A DNA stretch of 64,000 nt from Bimuria novae-zelandiae CBS 107.79 (Eukaryota > Ascomycota > Dothideomycetes > Pleosporales > Didymosphaeriaceae). The stretch covers positions 1 to 64,000 of the forward strand of contig ML976759.1 in the NCBI GenBank assembly GCA_010015655.1, written 5' to 3'. This document shows positions 21,801 to 34,599 of this stretch, one piece after another (position 1 is the stretch's first letter; each line of letters starts with the position of its first letter). Position numbers and translations under genes: made by a program. The notes under the pieces are model-generated. The model was not told the DNA's origin, did not search any database, and saw only the letters and a program-made list of their open reading frames with translations.

Positions 21801-23660
21801 TAGTGGAAAAGTTTAAGGTAGTTACTAACCACAAGAACTTAGAGTACTTTATAAAGCCGCGAATGTTAAACGAGAGACACGTTTGCTGGTCGCTTATCCT
21901 AGGCAGATATAATATGGAGATCCTCTACAGGCCAGGCAAGCAAAATATCCGAGCAGACGCATTATCCCGGCGAGAGCAGGATCTACCCGCAGACACTAGC
22001 AATAACTAACTATAGAGGAGACTCGTACAAGTCTTAAAGCCCACTACATCGTACTATAAGGAATTGAACGACACTAATAAAGGGATAGGCATTATAGTAA
22101 TGTCTATAAAAGTTTATGCTCTACCCGCCGCAATTTAAGGAAATACTTAAGAAGACACACGAGATTAAGATACTATTAAGAACCTCTAGGTTAAGTTAAT
22201 TAAGAGAGACCTAGTTTATTAAGAAGCACGCTAAGCTATAGAAAGCAAATAATAGAAATTCCTTATTACACTCTAGATTAAATGCTTAATTACAGAATAT
22301 AAGGTTAAGGACCAAGTGCTCTACTTCTAAGGACAAAAATAGGTACTAAACCACAAACCTCTACGAACGTCTATTATTAAGCAGATACACTGTTCTGTGG
22401 CTACTAGGCACCCTGGCAGAGAGATTATATACAAGATAATTGCAAGAGACTTCTTTTGGCCAGGAATATCTAACGATATTCGACGATATATACGGAACTG
22501 CGATACATGCGAAAGAATAAAACCGTAGAGAGATGGTCTGCAAGGCTTTTTAAAACCCCTGCTAGTGCCCGAACAAATCTAGAAGGAGATCTCGATAGAC
22601 TTTATTAAGGGCTTGCTAGAGAGCAACGGCAACATAAACCTTATAGTTATTACTAACCGCTTAAGCAAAGACGTTGTGTTTGTGCCGCTAGCAAACCTAG
22701 AAATAGAGATAGTAGTACAAGCGTTTATCACGTATATTATTGCCTACTATTAGATTCTTAATGTAATTACGTTAGATCGAGGTAGCTAATTTGTTAGCGT
22801 GTTCTAGACAAGACTCTGCGAGATTCTTTAGATTAAGCGGCAATTATCCACAGCATTCTATGCTTAAACTGATGGAGCAACAGAGCGCATGAACAGCACA
22901 TGGGAGACATACATAAAAGCCTTTGTCAGCTGGGCTCAAAATGACTAGGCACCTCTCTGCCCGCTAGCATAAATTGCAATTAAAGGACGAGACGCAACAA
23001 CGACAAGGATGTCTCCTTTCTTCCTTTAGCATAGGTATAATATTAACCCACTACAGCTAGAGATACCTGCGGGCGCCAATCGCAGAAAGTACACTACACA
23101 TGAGAGGTCTGACCGCGAGAAAGCCGAGTCTATTGTCACTAAACTACGCTACCTTGTAGAACTTGCGTAAGCATCTATGGCACAGGAATAGCAAGAGCAG
23201 GAACGTCAAGCCAATAGGCATCGCCGAGAAGCGCCACACCTCCGCGTCGGCGACAAAGTATGGCTGAAATTAGACAAGTAGTTTGCTACAGGCCGAAAAT
23301 TAAAGAAGCTAGACTAGAGGAGCGCGAAGTACATAGTTATTAAAGTAATAAATACGCACACAGTTTAACTAAATACACCTCTAGGCCCTTATAATATTTT
23401 CTATATTAACTAACTCTAACTAGCAGCATCAGACCCCTTACTAAGCTAAATAAAGGATAATAACTAGCCACTACTAATTTAGGTAGATACTAATAGCGCA
23501 GATATGTGGGAAGTAGAAAATATATTAGTAGAAGTGTGCCAACAACGCGGACGGGGATAGAAGTGGTAGTATAAAGTAAAATAGAAAGGCTACCACCTAC
23601 TAACTATAGAGCCAGTTAAAAACCTCCAAAATACTAAAGCAAAGATTTAATAGGAGTAAT
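18850..23660 (+). pseudogene. Gag-Pol of chromovirus I (RIP-inactivated)
   Basis: Gag occupies roughly 18.85-20.06 kb. The reverse transcriptase (about 20.77-21.44 kb) shows KLDVIIAFYKI, LANAPSTFQ and the catalytic site AYLNNILIY, where the family has YLDD, so both Asp are lost. RNase H follows (VTNHKNLEYF, RPGKQNIRADALSRR, open 21803-22009). The integrase zinc region reads H-x-R-HPG...NCDTCERIKP at about 22390-22530, with core ISIDFIKGL and RMNSTWETYIKAF. A chromodomain (MWEVENILVEV...KGYHLL) lies at about 23500-23620; in relatives it targets insertion to heterochromatin. Stops are nearly all TAG/TAA. Confidence 0.85.
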
Positions 23661-23763
23661 TTATAGAGCTATATTAAGACCCTAATATACAACTTCTTCC
23701 TGCAGGGTTTCGGCGTGGATCTAATAACCTTTATCCGGACGCCATGAGAGAGGAGGGGGGTAA

Positions 23764-23978
23764 TGTAATAGGCTAGATACCTTATTATACTGTTCCTTAG
23801 TAAAACCCTTAGTGAAACCCTTAGTGCTCCTTTAGACTAAGTAGGGCCTTAGAAATCTCTTAAATCTTCTGGACAATAACAGCGCATATATAAGTTTAGC
23901 CTTACTTGTAGATAGTTTGCTCCTTATCGAATACAATCCTGTTACCAGGCATCGGCAACCTTTGCGCAGCCCCTTACA
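23764..23978 (+). repeat. Right LTR of chromovirus I
   Basis: 215 bp, same length as the left LTR, followed by the duplicated GGTCT. Confidence 0.92.
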
Positions 23979-24059
23979 GGTCTTTCTTTATAAAGATGCC
24001 ACGTAGTAGCACGATCTATAGTAGTATTATAACTCTAACGTTGCTATAGCTAACATACC

Positions 24060-26200
24060 TTTACTAATAAAGCCTGTTAAGCCTATAGCGTACTAATATA
24101 AAGTTATTAAAGTACTTAGTATAATATGTACTAACGCTAACCTTAATAATACTAAATTTTAATGCTATTAATTTACGTACGACTAATATAAGAAGTAATT
24201 TACTCACTATTTTAAGTAAAAGTAGGCACTTTAAAACCTAAATATAAATATTAGTAAGATAATTACTAAGCGCTATATCTACTTATTATATAATAAGGAT
24301 ACGCTATACGCGTAGCTTATCTCCCTTAAGAAGTACCTTATACTATTAATAGTAGTTTACTAATATAATTTAATTAACAACTATAAGCGCTTATATACCC
24401 CACTAAAGTTATATAATTTGAAAAACTGGCTATAATTATAAATTAAAGTTACTAGCTAGTATACCAAAATTAATTTATTTAATATTAAAGGCACGCGCGC
24501 ATAAAAAGACTTTTTAATAATTATTAAAAGTGTTAACTTTAAATATTCTACGTCTTAGCTAATTATTCTATTTAAATATAAAAATAATAATACGTAAATA
24601 ATTATACTAGACGACTACGTTACTATCTATATAATATACGTTTAATAAGTTTAACTTAGTTCCTAGAAACTTAATAGTATAGCGGGTAACTTTTAAGCGA
24701 CAAAGAGGTAGAGTAATATTAAAGATAATAATAAGGCTATAGGAGGTTAAACGCTAAGAATGGTATATTTTTATAATAATAAACACTAGTGTAGTTCGTG
24801 CTACTACCTTAATAAGGACTTTTACTTATAACCAAATAACTTTAAAGAAGATTTTACTACACCCTAGCGTATTAATTAAGCTTTATAAAATAAATCTAGC
24901 CTACTTAACGCGAATATAGAAGGTAATAAATAAAATAAATAGGTAATTATTGATGATAACAATTGCTAATATAGCTATTTAACTAAATAATAAATACCTA
25001 CTAAAGCGATAGGAGCTTAGCTTTTATAATAGGCTTATAGAGTATAGTAAGCAAAGTCTTAGCTATTCTAGCTAATAACTGTAACGTAATTTTACTAAAT
25101 AAGTTAACTATTATTATAATTAATAACTACACTATGCCTCTTTAAGACTAATAGATCCTTAACCTATGTTCTAATATCTATATTATTAATATTATTAATT
25201 AAATAGGCGAGGAGTAAAAGTGTATTAAGGATACTGATATAACTATTAGAATAGGTAAGTACTACTATAAGATTAAGGCCTAAATAAAAATAACATTATT
25301 ATTAACACACTAACTAGTATAATTCTAATATTAATTACTTATATTACTTTAGTACCTAGCTTTATTATAAGCGTTATTAGTCTTAGACGCTATTGCAATA
25401 TTAGTATCTACTTTAGCTTAAATTAAGATACTCTTTGTAACAAATATAGCGTTATTACTTACTTAAAGTACTATAAGAGCTATTAGCTTGTTAATGCAGA
25501 TTTCTCCTATTATTTAATAAAATTATTTTTACTTATAATAATAATTTAAATTCGCTTATTAAAGGTACTAAAGAAGACTTAAGAAATTTCTTTAACGTTA
25601 ACTTATAAGGTTTAGAGTTATTTAAGACGCAATATTATAGATTATCTAAATAATAAAATTAAAAAAGTAGTAGTAAAATGCCCTATTAATTAAGACTTTT
25701 ATTAAGTCTATACTAAAATAAAGTTAATAGAGTAAGTCTTTTATTATACGCTAGAGGAGGCTGTCTATCCCTTTTATTAAATTTTCTTTAATTTTATTTA
25801 ACTATAATAATAAGGAGAGTCCTACAATAATAGTAATAGGTAAGATACTTATACTGTCTGTCAACACTCGCGTTAGCACGAAGTAAAGACCTTTTTAATA
25901 AAAATAAAGACTTAACTAGGCTACTAGCTATAAAACACTATGAAAAGAATTAGCGTTAGTATAATTATAATATAATTATAATTAAGCTTGACGCTAAGTG
26001 TAGTATGATTAACTTTATAAAATATCTCTATATTAACCTAAGTATATATTTTAAGCTACGCGCTCTAGTAAATAAAATTACTATAAATAGTAAACTGTAT
26101 GTTAGTAACATCTTCTGTAGCTATTATAAATATGTAGCTAATTTGGTTACTTAAATCTTTATTATTTATAAAGAAGCTATTAATAAATAAAAATTTTAGC
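24060..26200 (+). pseudogene. Old copia element E, gag and start of pol
   Basis: A plus-strand frame reads as copia Gag after allowing TAG for Trp: YNLINNYKRLYTPLKLYNLKN, then KGTRA, and a zinc-knuckle-like CSSCYYLNKDF near 24800. The following 1.2 kb (25.1-26.2 kb) is too degraded to name domain by domain; protease and part of integrase are expected there. The reverse transcriptase of the same strand and style is found at 33080-33528, after the minus-strand copia H2, and continues after element A at 61403. E is the oldest layer of this region. Confidence 0.55.
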
Positions 26201-28131
26201 CTAAGCTAGGTTAAGTACCTTATAGGTAAGGCTATAATTAAGGTTATTTAGTTACTACTATAGGGGTTTATTTAACGCGTTAATGCTATTAGTAGTAGGC
26301 TCTTAAGTTTATATAGTAATAAAGACGTTAAAAGTTACCTTTAGTTAGTAAATACTCGCGATGTAGGCGTCGCGAGTCCTTTACTTAACGTAGTACTATT
26401 AATAGTTAGCTAAGCTTACGATAATAAGCTAAATCTTTTTATTTTAATATATTTATTATAGTAAGAACTTGTTAGTATAATTAATTAATAAGACGTAGCT
26501 ATTAAAAATTAGTAAAGTAGTAGGTATTAGTTTCTATTTTAGTTTAACTATAAATATTAACTTCTTCGCTTTTAGGTTAGAGAAACGTTTATTTATAAAA
26601 ATAAGTATATTATTAGTCTGCATGCCCACTATACTAAAGGCGTCCTAAGTGGTCGTTATAAGTAGTCATGGGTTATATATTAAGGTCTTTATGTAAAGCT
26701 TTTCCTTATAATAAGCACTATATATTGCCTACTAATAGGTACTAGCTTTAGCTATACCGTATAGGGGCTTTTTAACTATTATAACCGTGCTAGGCAGATA
26801 CTTATATTCGATTTCCTTAGGCAAATAGGCGATAACTACTTAGTTAAGCTTTATACGTGACTGTACGTACGCTTAGGTAATATCTTGTAGCTAGAGCGAA
26901 ATCTCTTTATTTAGTAACGGAACTCTATTACGTATAAGTAAAAGAGTAATAGCTAGTATAATATTTTTGTTAGCTTACTAGATAATTAGTAATTAGGTAA
27001 AGATATTACTTTACTATCTTCTTAATAGCCTTACACTATAAGGCGTAATTTTTTATATAAAGTAGTAGTAGTCTTATCTTTAATTTTATATATTAATTAT
27101 AACTTAAAAATATATTCTTAGTACTTGTAGAGATTATATTCCTTAAAATAAAAGACTTTATTAGTAATAAGGCTATTAATTTCTTTGTTATTTAATAGCT
27201 TAAATAGTTAACTAGGTGTAGTTATCTTTTGCTCTTAGCATAGCTATATAGTAAGTAGCTAGTTAGTGTTCTCTTTGTGCGTTATAAAGACCTCTATTAT
27301 ATAAGCCTCATTAGGCGCTGCGTAGATAGTGTAAGCTATAAGAGCCGTATAGGCTGTCCTTAGAGGGTTTGCGCGGTCTATAAGAGCTTTAGACTTATTA
27401 TTACTCCCTTTAGGTTAGCCGCGTTTACGTTAAGGGAGTTTAAAGCTTATTTTAATTACTGTTGTATCTTACTAGCATTGTTATCTTTATTTTAATAATT
27501 ACCTACGTTATCTAGCACATCTATTAGGTAGCTATTATTATTATTATTAGTTGCTAGTGGTGTGGCTAGTTCGTTGTTTATTAGGGAGGTATTAGTGTCG
27601 TATAGCTTAACGACTCTTAACCAAAATTTTTAAGACCATGTAGTAGCTATATTATATAAGTCTTATTAGTTATAGTAATAAGCTTATAGGGGTATATTTT
27701 TTTATCCTTCTCGCGCCAGACGCATACGTTAGAGTTAATAGGTAGTAAAATTATTTTAAAGGTCTATTACGCATTACTAGCGCGTTATTAATTTAACGCG
27801 TCTTATATACTTATTACATTTTTTTATAGTCTTTTTAATAGTAGCAGGGCATTAAGTAATTAATAGTAATAGGAGAGAGTTATTTGTTATTCGTAGGTAG
27901 GCGCTAAAGATAAGGAGTGTAGGCACTAGACTATTAAAATTTATGGTATTATTAATAGCTTTAATAGCTATTTGTAATATAAGCTATTTATTTATTATTA
28001 TAGGTAAATTAGCTTAAATAGACTTAAAAGCGCATTATATTAAAGTATAGTACTACTTTATCTTGCCTACGCTATTATAAGCTTCTATAAGTATTTTTTT
28101 AACGTTAATTAATAGTAACTTAGTAAATTAC

Positions 28132-29951
28132 TGTGCCACATAGTGACAACGATTAGGGAGCTCGAAAATAAAGTCTATTAAGGAGAGGATGCTCTATAAT
28201 AACTAGCTATTTATAAGTTTAAAAGATTACATACTTAGTAGCTTAGCTACTTAGCTTAACTTTAGCTAGCGTAGAAAGCTTTAGTAACATATCTTTTATA
28301 ATATACCTTTTAGCTTATAAAGCGTAGCAAAATAAGCTAAATAGTAACTTAAAGTATAAAAGGTAATAAACTTACGTGTAGAGTTTAAAAAGCGTCTAGC
28401 TTAAATCTTTAGCTTATTAGGTAATTAGTCTAAGTAGCTAGTTTATATATAGTTTGAAGAGAAAGATAAAGAAGAAAAAGAAGTAGTATACTTTTATTAT
28501 AAAGCTTTAATAAACGTTTAAAGGTAACTATTTATTTATAACGTAACCCGTGCGAGTATCTATATAAATAAATAAAAAAAATAAGTAATTATAAAATTAT
28601 AGCGCCTAGCTAGTAAAGGCTTACTTACCTATAGGCTTACTATAATCTATACTTTAATAATCCCTAAAAAGACTAGAGAAGGGTTTACTACCTACTTTTT
28701 ATATTTAAGCTTAGTTAATAATACTTTTACTAATTTTTTTCAACTTTAGCTCTTAATTTTACTCATCTCCTTACTTATAAGCTTACTATAAAGCTTATAA
28801 AATGCTTCTTTTTAAAGCGCGTACTAAAGGCGGTTACACTTTATAGGCTTCTATTAATGCTAGCTATTTGCTCTACATGGGCACTTATAGCTTGTATTAG
28901 GAGTGTGCCCTCCGAGCGTAGCGTACATGCCTGCGTGCTTAGTTGTTTGGCCGAGCTGCGCAAGCCAGCGAGCGTATCCTTCTAGAGATAGAGTTGCTAC
29001 TACGCCTGGTCGCGATAGGTTATTAAGCTCTCTCTAAGCCTACTTATAGTTGTATCGTAATACTAAGCGTAGGAAATCCTTTATTAGCAGCGTACCCTTT
29101 ATCTTTAGGAGATTTAGGAGCACAGCGTTGGCATGTGCGCGGTTCCATTCGGATAGCTATTTAGTTGTGTCTGTTGTTCTGCTGCTCTGTGGGCGTAGGG
29201 TGACCTCTCTATATATATATCATACCTGCTGCCTCTAATTATTATTGCTTAGATAAAGATTATTTTTAAGTTCTCTAATTAGCGCCTATAGTGTCTACTA
29301 CTTACTTAATTATAGTATTATAAGCTCTAGCCTTTATAAATTAACTATAGTATAAATCTAGTTTTAGAGTGTCTAAAGCTTTATTATAAGCTAACTATAA
29401 ATAGTAGACTCTAGCTTATAGTGCGTAAGCTATTATATACAAAGCTTACCCTTATTATTTATATCTAGTTACTCTAGAGCCTAGTTATATATATTTATTT
29501 CCTTAGAAGCCTTAAAGTTAATATATTTTTATATTTTTTAAGCTTTTACGTGGTACTTAAGCTACGCGTACTAAGATAGGAATAAGTTATAATTTATAAA
29601 TTAGTTACTTACTAAAAGCTTAATAGTAGTTATTATATAGTCTAGCTTTATTATAGGTTATAAGAGTCAAGACGTAAGCGTAAGGATAATAAAAAGTAAG
29701 GAATAGTTTACTACTATAATTATTAGTTAGTATAAAGTAAGTATATTATAAAGTATTATAAAGGTACTAGGTTTACAACTATAGTGCATAGTTACAACGC
29801 TTAAGGAGCTTAAAAATAAAGTCTATTAAGGAGAGGAAGCTCTACGAAGACTAGCTATTTATAAGTTTAAAGGATCGCGTGCTTGGCGGCTTAGTTACTT
29901 GGCTTAACCCTAGCTAGTGTAGAAAGCTCTAGCAAGGTCCCTTTTGCAACA
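28132..29951 (-). mobile_element. Gag-only LTR element H1 (1.8 kb, non-autonomous)
   Basis: Direct repeats of about 172 bp (28132-28303 and 29782-29951), in the same orientation, share AAATAAAGTCTATTAAGGAG. The 5-bp duplication ATTAC lies immediately outside both ends (28127-28131, 29952-29956). The 1.48 kb body holds only a copia-type Gag on the minus strand. It splits the integrase of H2, whose reading continues on both sides. No protease, integrase or reverse transcriptase fits in the space. Compare gag-only LTR elements (TR-GAG type) described in plants. Confidence 0.75.
28820..29700 (-). pseudogene. Copia-type Gag of H1
   Basis: Minus-strand frame with Trp-rich capsid motifs (KAWKIWKYINFKASK, ESTIYS) and a C-terminal zinc-knuckle-like KCPCRANS...KCNRL near 28860. 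TAG codons replace Trp throughout. The middle (about 28900-29240) keeps a higher GC content than its surroundings. Confidence 0.55.
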
Positions 29952-32900
29952 ATTACTTAAACGTATTAGAAATAAAGTTCCTGCTAGCGTTATAGACAAG
30001 GTACTTAGGTAGTCTAAGGTAGGTATTAATTTAATAATACTATACAGCGTCCTCCGTACTTACGGCTAATATGTTTTTAAGAAAGCAAGTAGCTTAAAAA
30101 GTATTCGCGTTATTAACTATATATAAGATAAGTTTTTTATTTATGTATATAATATTAATAATTATTTTATAGTTAAAGTCTAAGTCTATTTCATTAAGCT
30201 TAAATTTAAAGCGTCTGGATACTTTCTAATTTAGTTAGTATTATTAATAGTACTTAATAAGCTTATTAATAAGTTCCTTATAGACGTTAATATAGCTAAT
30301 ATAAGTAAGTAAGTCGTAGAGCTAATAAGCTAATAAGTAGCTAAATTATTAATAGAGCTAGCGGTTACAGTGCGCTCAGGTTAATTAATAAGGAGCTATA
30401 AATAGTCTTATTTACGTATAACTAGGTATAGCTTATTACCCTGAATTAGTACATTGCGCAGGTTGTCTTATTTAACGCCTAGTCTATCTATGTTAGCTAG
30501 ATAGAGTAACAATGGCGTATTGGTAGGTAGCACGTGAAACGTGACTTTACTAACTACCGTGTTAACGTGTAGGGTGCCTATGGATATAATCGTCTGGCCT
30601 TTACTAAAGCGGATTTAGTGCTGCCCAGTCGTCTAGGTATTTATTTACAAGCTTGTAACTATCTATAGAGCAATCGCTTGTAGTTCTCTAGCTATTAAGA
30701 TGCCTAAGGCTCCCGTATTAGGCATAATACCTTAAAAGACTTTCCTATTATATTAATTTTTAAACGTAAATATAATAGCGGGCACGTTATTAATAGCTTT
30801 AAATATATTAATTTATATAGTCGTCTGGTATATAGCTTAGTTTTTTTAAGTAGGTAATTATCTAGTTACTATTAATTATACTAAAGAGCTTAGTAGTACA
30901 CTAGTCTCCTTTAGTTATTATCTTAGCAGCGAGTATCTACTAGGCCTTATTATTAATTTTAATACCTTTATATTTAGTTAAGAAGTATAAAAGTTAGCGG
31001 CATTAGGTTACGCATTATATAAGTAGGCTAACGCTATCTAATAAAACCTATTATAGAATTATTTACGCTTATCCCTTAAGTACTTTATTAACTAGTAGCT
31101 AAGCTTATTATAGATAAAGTATTTCTTTTAAAATTACTATTATTTAGGTAGTAGTAGCTATTAAAAGGGTAATCCTTAAGAGTTACCTTAATAGAGTCTA
31201 TAGCTATTAACGTCTTGCAGCAAGAAACGCGATAAGAATTTTTATAATTTATTACCTTAACCTCTTTTAAGCCTTAATCTTTATAGGTCTTATTAGTCTA
31301 GTACTACTTATAGCCGTCTATGTTAGGGTTGTCCTTATAGGGATATTAGAGGTTATATTAGTTCTAATACTTATTATTAGTAGTATATTATATAATATTA
31401 GGCTTAAATTACGTACCTCGCGTAAGCGGGTAGTAGCGCTAATAAATAAGTATAACGTAAAGTAAAGACCTTTAAAAGTAGGAGCTAGAGCAAAAAGGGC
31501 AAAATTATAGTTTTTAATACTACTATACGCGTTAAGTAGTTATTCGCATAGTATATTATTACTTTAGTAATTATAGCTTAAACTACGTTAAAACTTCAAG
31601 ATCTTATTAATAAGTAATTAATAGGTATTAAAATAAAACGTATTAAAGTAGGCGCTAATTATACGTGCTAGCGTAATTATTTTTTACTTATTAAAATATA
31701 ATTAATAATTCTCCTTAGTATAAAAATAGCTCTTTATTATACATATTAATATTTTAAGATTATAGCCCTAACCTGTAAGGTAGTTATAGTAGTAGCTAAA
31801 CGCTTAATCCTAGCATTACTTAGATAGCCCTATCTTACTATAATTATCTTAGAAGATTTTAAATTTATTATTAAATACGTTATATAGCTTATCTTTAAAG
31901 CGCTTCTTACTATCGTATAGCTTATAAAGATTTATAATAAGTTAATATGTGTTATTTAGACGCATGGCGTCTATAGTACTTTCGTACCATAAAGGAGGGT
32001 TGTACGTATTGTACCGGTTCGGCTACTGTGTAAGGGATAGAGGTGCATTGTGCTATTACTAAGGAGACAGGTATAGGGTAGACTACCGTTTTAGTAAAGG
32101 TATAGGTTAGTAAACAGTATATACTGTTAGAGCTAGTTAAGAAAAGGTAAAGTATATAGAGGATTATTAAGAAAGTTACTATAACAAAGGCGTATTATGT
32201 AAAAGTAATAGCGTAAGATTTATATTAAAGCGCTAGTTAAATCTTTTAATTATTTAAAGCTAGTAAGCAACCTCTTTATTAGTTTATTTATAATAGGTAT
32301 CTTATAGCGCTTGTACTATATTATAGGTAATTAATTTACTATTCTTTACTATAAAGACGCCTTACTTACGTAGGTAGTCTTAAAATTTAGTAATAAGAGA
32401 TTTATTACCTTTATTAAATATTTCTTTTAGCTGTTCTTTAAAGATAATAGTTATCTACTTTTATAGCTCGTAGTCCTCCTATTCTTTATCTCGGGATATT
32501 CGGTAGTAGAGGAGGATGTATATATTAACTCTCTTTATATTTATTTTTATAATGTCTATATTCTTATTAATGTTAAGGTGCTATTCCTAGCTATGCTTAT
32601 TAATAAGTACCTGTTCTTCCTTCGTGAGGTGGTCGGCGAAAGACATCGTGGGAGAGCGATTTTTTTAAAGAGGTATAGGGGTATAATTGGGCTACACATT
32701 TTCCGTAGCGCGAAAGGCGAGACAGTGCAGACAATAAACTTATATAATTTAGCTAGAAGCTCAAAACGTTGCTAATTACCTAATCACCTTTACTATAATA
32801 ACTATTAATAATAATATAAAGGAGAACTAATAAATCTATTGAAGATAGCTATTACTTACACTATAGTATATTAATTAGCGAAATATATATTTATATAGCG

Positions 32901-33079
32901 CTAAGTTTATAAAGGCTACTAAGCGCGAGTATTAAGAGATTTAAAATAAAAACTAGTTTTATAAGACTTTAGTAACATACTAAACTATATAAGCTAAAGG
33001 CGTCAAGGTAATACTACTTATACAAGTGTTTATATATAAGTTTAATAAGGATAGTTATTTTTATAAGTATAAAACTTAA

Positions 33080-33528
33080 CTTGTCACACGCGGAGATTTA
33101 CAGGAGATGTTTAATAATATTTATACTATTACTTTTATAGTCCATACCTTTTAAGTAATTATTATAATTACTAACCACTTCAACTTAAAGCTAGAGTAAT
33201 ATAACGTACTTAACGCTTTTCTTAATACTATACTTAATTAAAAGCTATACGTTAAATCTCCTAATACATTTAAAAAAGTAAATAGTAACCTTCTAAAAGT
33301 GCTTTACGCCCTTTAAAGCTTATAGAATGCGCCACTGTTATAGTATAATATACTTAGAGTAGTAGTTAAACTATTAAGACATAAACGCATTAAAAGCTTC
33401 TTATATTTATATATTAATAAGTAGCTTATTCTATTTATTTATATTAATAATTTTATTATAGTATATTACCTAATAAATGCTAATCTATATTAAGACTTCC
33501 AGAACAAGTTAAAGAACTAATTTGGACT
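33080..33528 (+). pseudogene. Copia E reverse transcriptase, first half
   Basis: Plus-strand frame with LVTRGDLQEMFNN, VLNAFLNTILN, KLYVKSPNTF and the catalytic site LFIYINNFII, where copia has YVDD; both Asp are Asn. It breaks off at FGLK where chromovirus A inserted (target TAAAG). The continuation is at 61403. Confidence 0.75.
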
Positions 33529-33533
33529 TAAAG

Positions 33534-33976
33534 TGTTATAGGGCGATCACACCTTGTTTCAATTCGGGTTAGGGCGGTAAGGTATTGTGGTACTTTACAG
33601 ATTATTTAGTAGTATAAGTTAATGCGACACTTAGCGCGGCTAGATAATCTAATCTTATAATAAATAAAATAACTATTAGTCTATATAGGAGAACGTACTT
33701 GCATAGAAGATATGTAAGTTAACTATAAGGAGCATAATAAAGGAAAAGTATCCTGTATATATATCCTCCTTGTCCCATAGAATCCCATGGTGTCCCATAT
33801 CCCGGCTTCGTGGGATCCCATGGGATATCTTAAGACGTCACGTGATCAGGGTCACGTGGTCCTATAATATCCTATAGTCTTGGCGTCTAAGACAGCCTAG
33901 GACGTTACGTAAGCCCTAAGTAAGGCCTCGTTATTATAAGGCCTACTATCCTACCTTTAACTTCTAAATTATAATA
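33534..33976 (-). repeat. 3' LTR of chromovirus A
   Basis: 443 bp. Contains inverted repeats around CCATGGGAT and two CACGTGA sites facing each other near 33840-33865, plus a TATATATA run near 33757. These could be promoter elements, best seen in the less mutated right copy. Confidence 0.88.
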
Positions 33977-33979
33977 TTA

Positions 33980-34560
33980 TCCTCCTCCTTCCTCTGCATG
34001 TCCTTATGCAGTAGCTAATATTCTCCTAAGGTACCCTTTATTATTATTTTATTAGAGACTTAATAAACTTAATTAGTTAAATTGCTATAGTGTCTTGCAA
34101 GTACTACGTAAACAAGGGCTTAATTTATAAGCTATTTTCTTTTAAGATATAATTTAGTAACTACTATAAATATAGCGTTATAAAGTATAAGCTGTTAAAA
34201 CCCGCGGTTCTAAACTTTTCCTAAAATAACTTTAAGATAGATAGGCTTAAGCGCCTAGAAAAGGTAATAGTTATTAAAAAAAATAGCTATAGTAGCCTTT
34301 TAGGCTACTTATACAAAAAAAAGGTTATTAAAGTAAAAGTATTTACTTAAGCAGCGTAAGGGAAAGCTTCTTGCTAACTTAATAAAATTTATTAAGGAGA
34401 TTAAGTGCCTTAAGGGGCTAAAAGCGTTAGGCTAGAATATTACGTAAATAGAGGGGGGCCTTATACCTAGTACTATTACCTTAGACTAGGCTACCTTCCC
34501 TCCACCCTTTAATTCTAATAATTTTAAACCTTTAGCCTTAACTTCTTTAAATACTCCTAG
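33980..34560 (+). pseudogene. Antisense extra ORF of chromovirus A (degraded)
   Basis: Between the 3' LTR and the chromodomain end of pol, the plus strand (opposite to gag-pol) keeps readable stretches such as KYSVIKYKLLKP and KIDRLKRLEKVIVIKKN, interrupted by TAG/TAA. Placement and style match the clearer antisense frame in chromovirus B (50658-51278): a short Cys-containing part, then a basic coiled-coil-like part. The frame is broken and cannot be followed throughout. Confidence 0.4.
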
Positions 34561-34599
34561 TAAAACTTCTCTAAGGCCTTTTTATAGTTAGTAAGGTTT

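Larger units (their letters stand above)
18333..23978 (+). mobile_element. Complete chromovirus I (Ty3/gypsy LTR retrotransposon)
   Basis: Two LTRs of exactly 215 bp (18333-18547 and 23764-23978) start TGTAATAGG and end CCTTACA. The 5-bp target duplication GGTCT is perfect on both sides (18328-18332, 23979-23983). A polypurine tract GAGAGGAGGGGGG lies just before the right LTR. The body has gag, protease, reverse transcriptase, RNase H, integrase and a C-terminal chromodomain, all on the plus strand and all broken by RIP stops. LTRs differ mainly by C/T and G/A changes, as expected if RIP acted after insertion. Confidence 0.92.
26200..32800 (-). mobile_element. Copia element H2 (minus strand, split by H1)
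   Basis: Three parts read in order on the minus strand. Gag is at about 32.5-31.7 kb: RLNNTY, KLYDSKKRFKDKLYNVF, KFKIF. Integrase core is at about 30.35-29.96 kb: RRFKFKLNEIDLDFNYKI, YIVNNANTF, YLVYNASRNF. After H1 comes the integrase C-terminus (VCVWREKDKKIYPYKLI, about 27.7 kb) and the reverse transcriptase at about 27.0-26.4 kb (PLYGIAKAST and GMQTNNILIF). The usual QTDD motif of this copia type is QTNN here. LTRs were not identified, so the ends are approximate. Confidence 0.65.

Noticed and set aside
29050..29238. 62-codon plus-strand ORF in H1
   Set aside because: Lies opposite the minus-strand Gag frame with its zinc knuckle; the Gag reading explains the sequence better.
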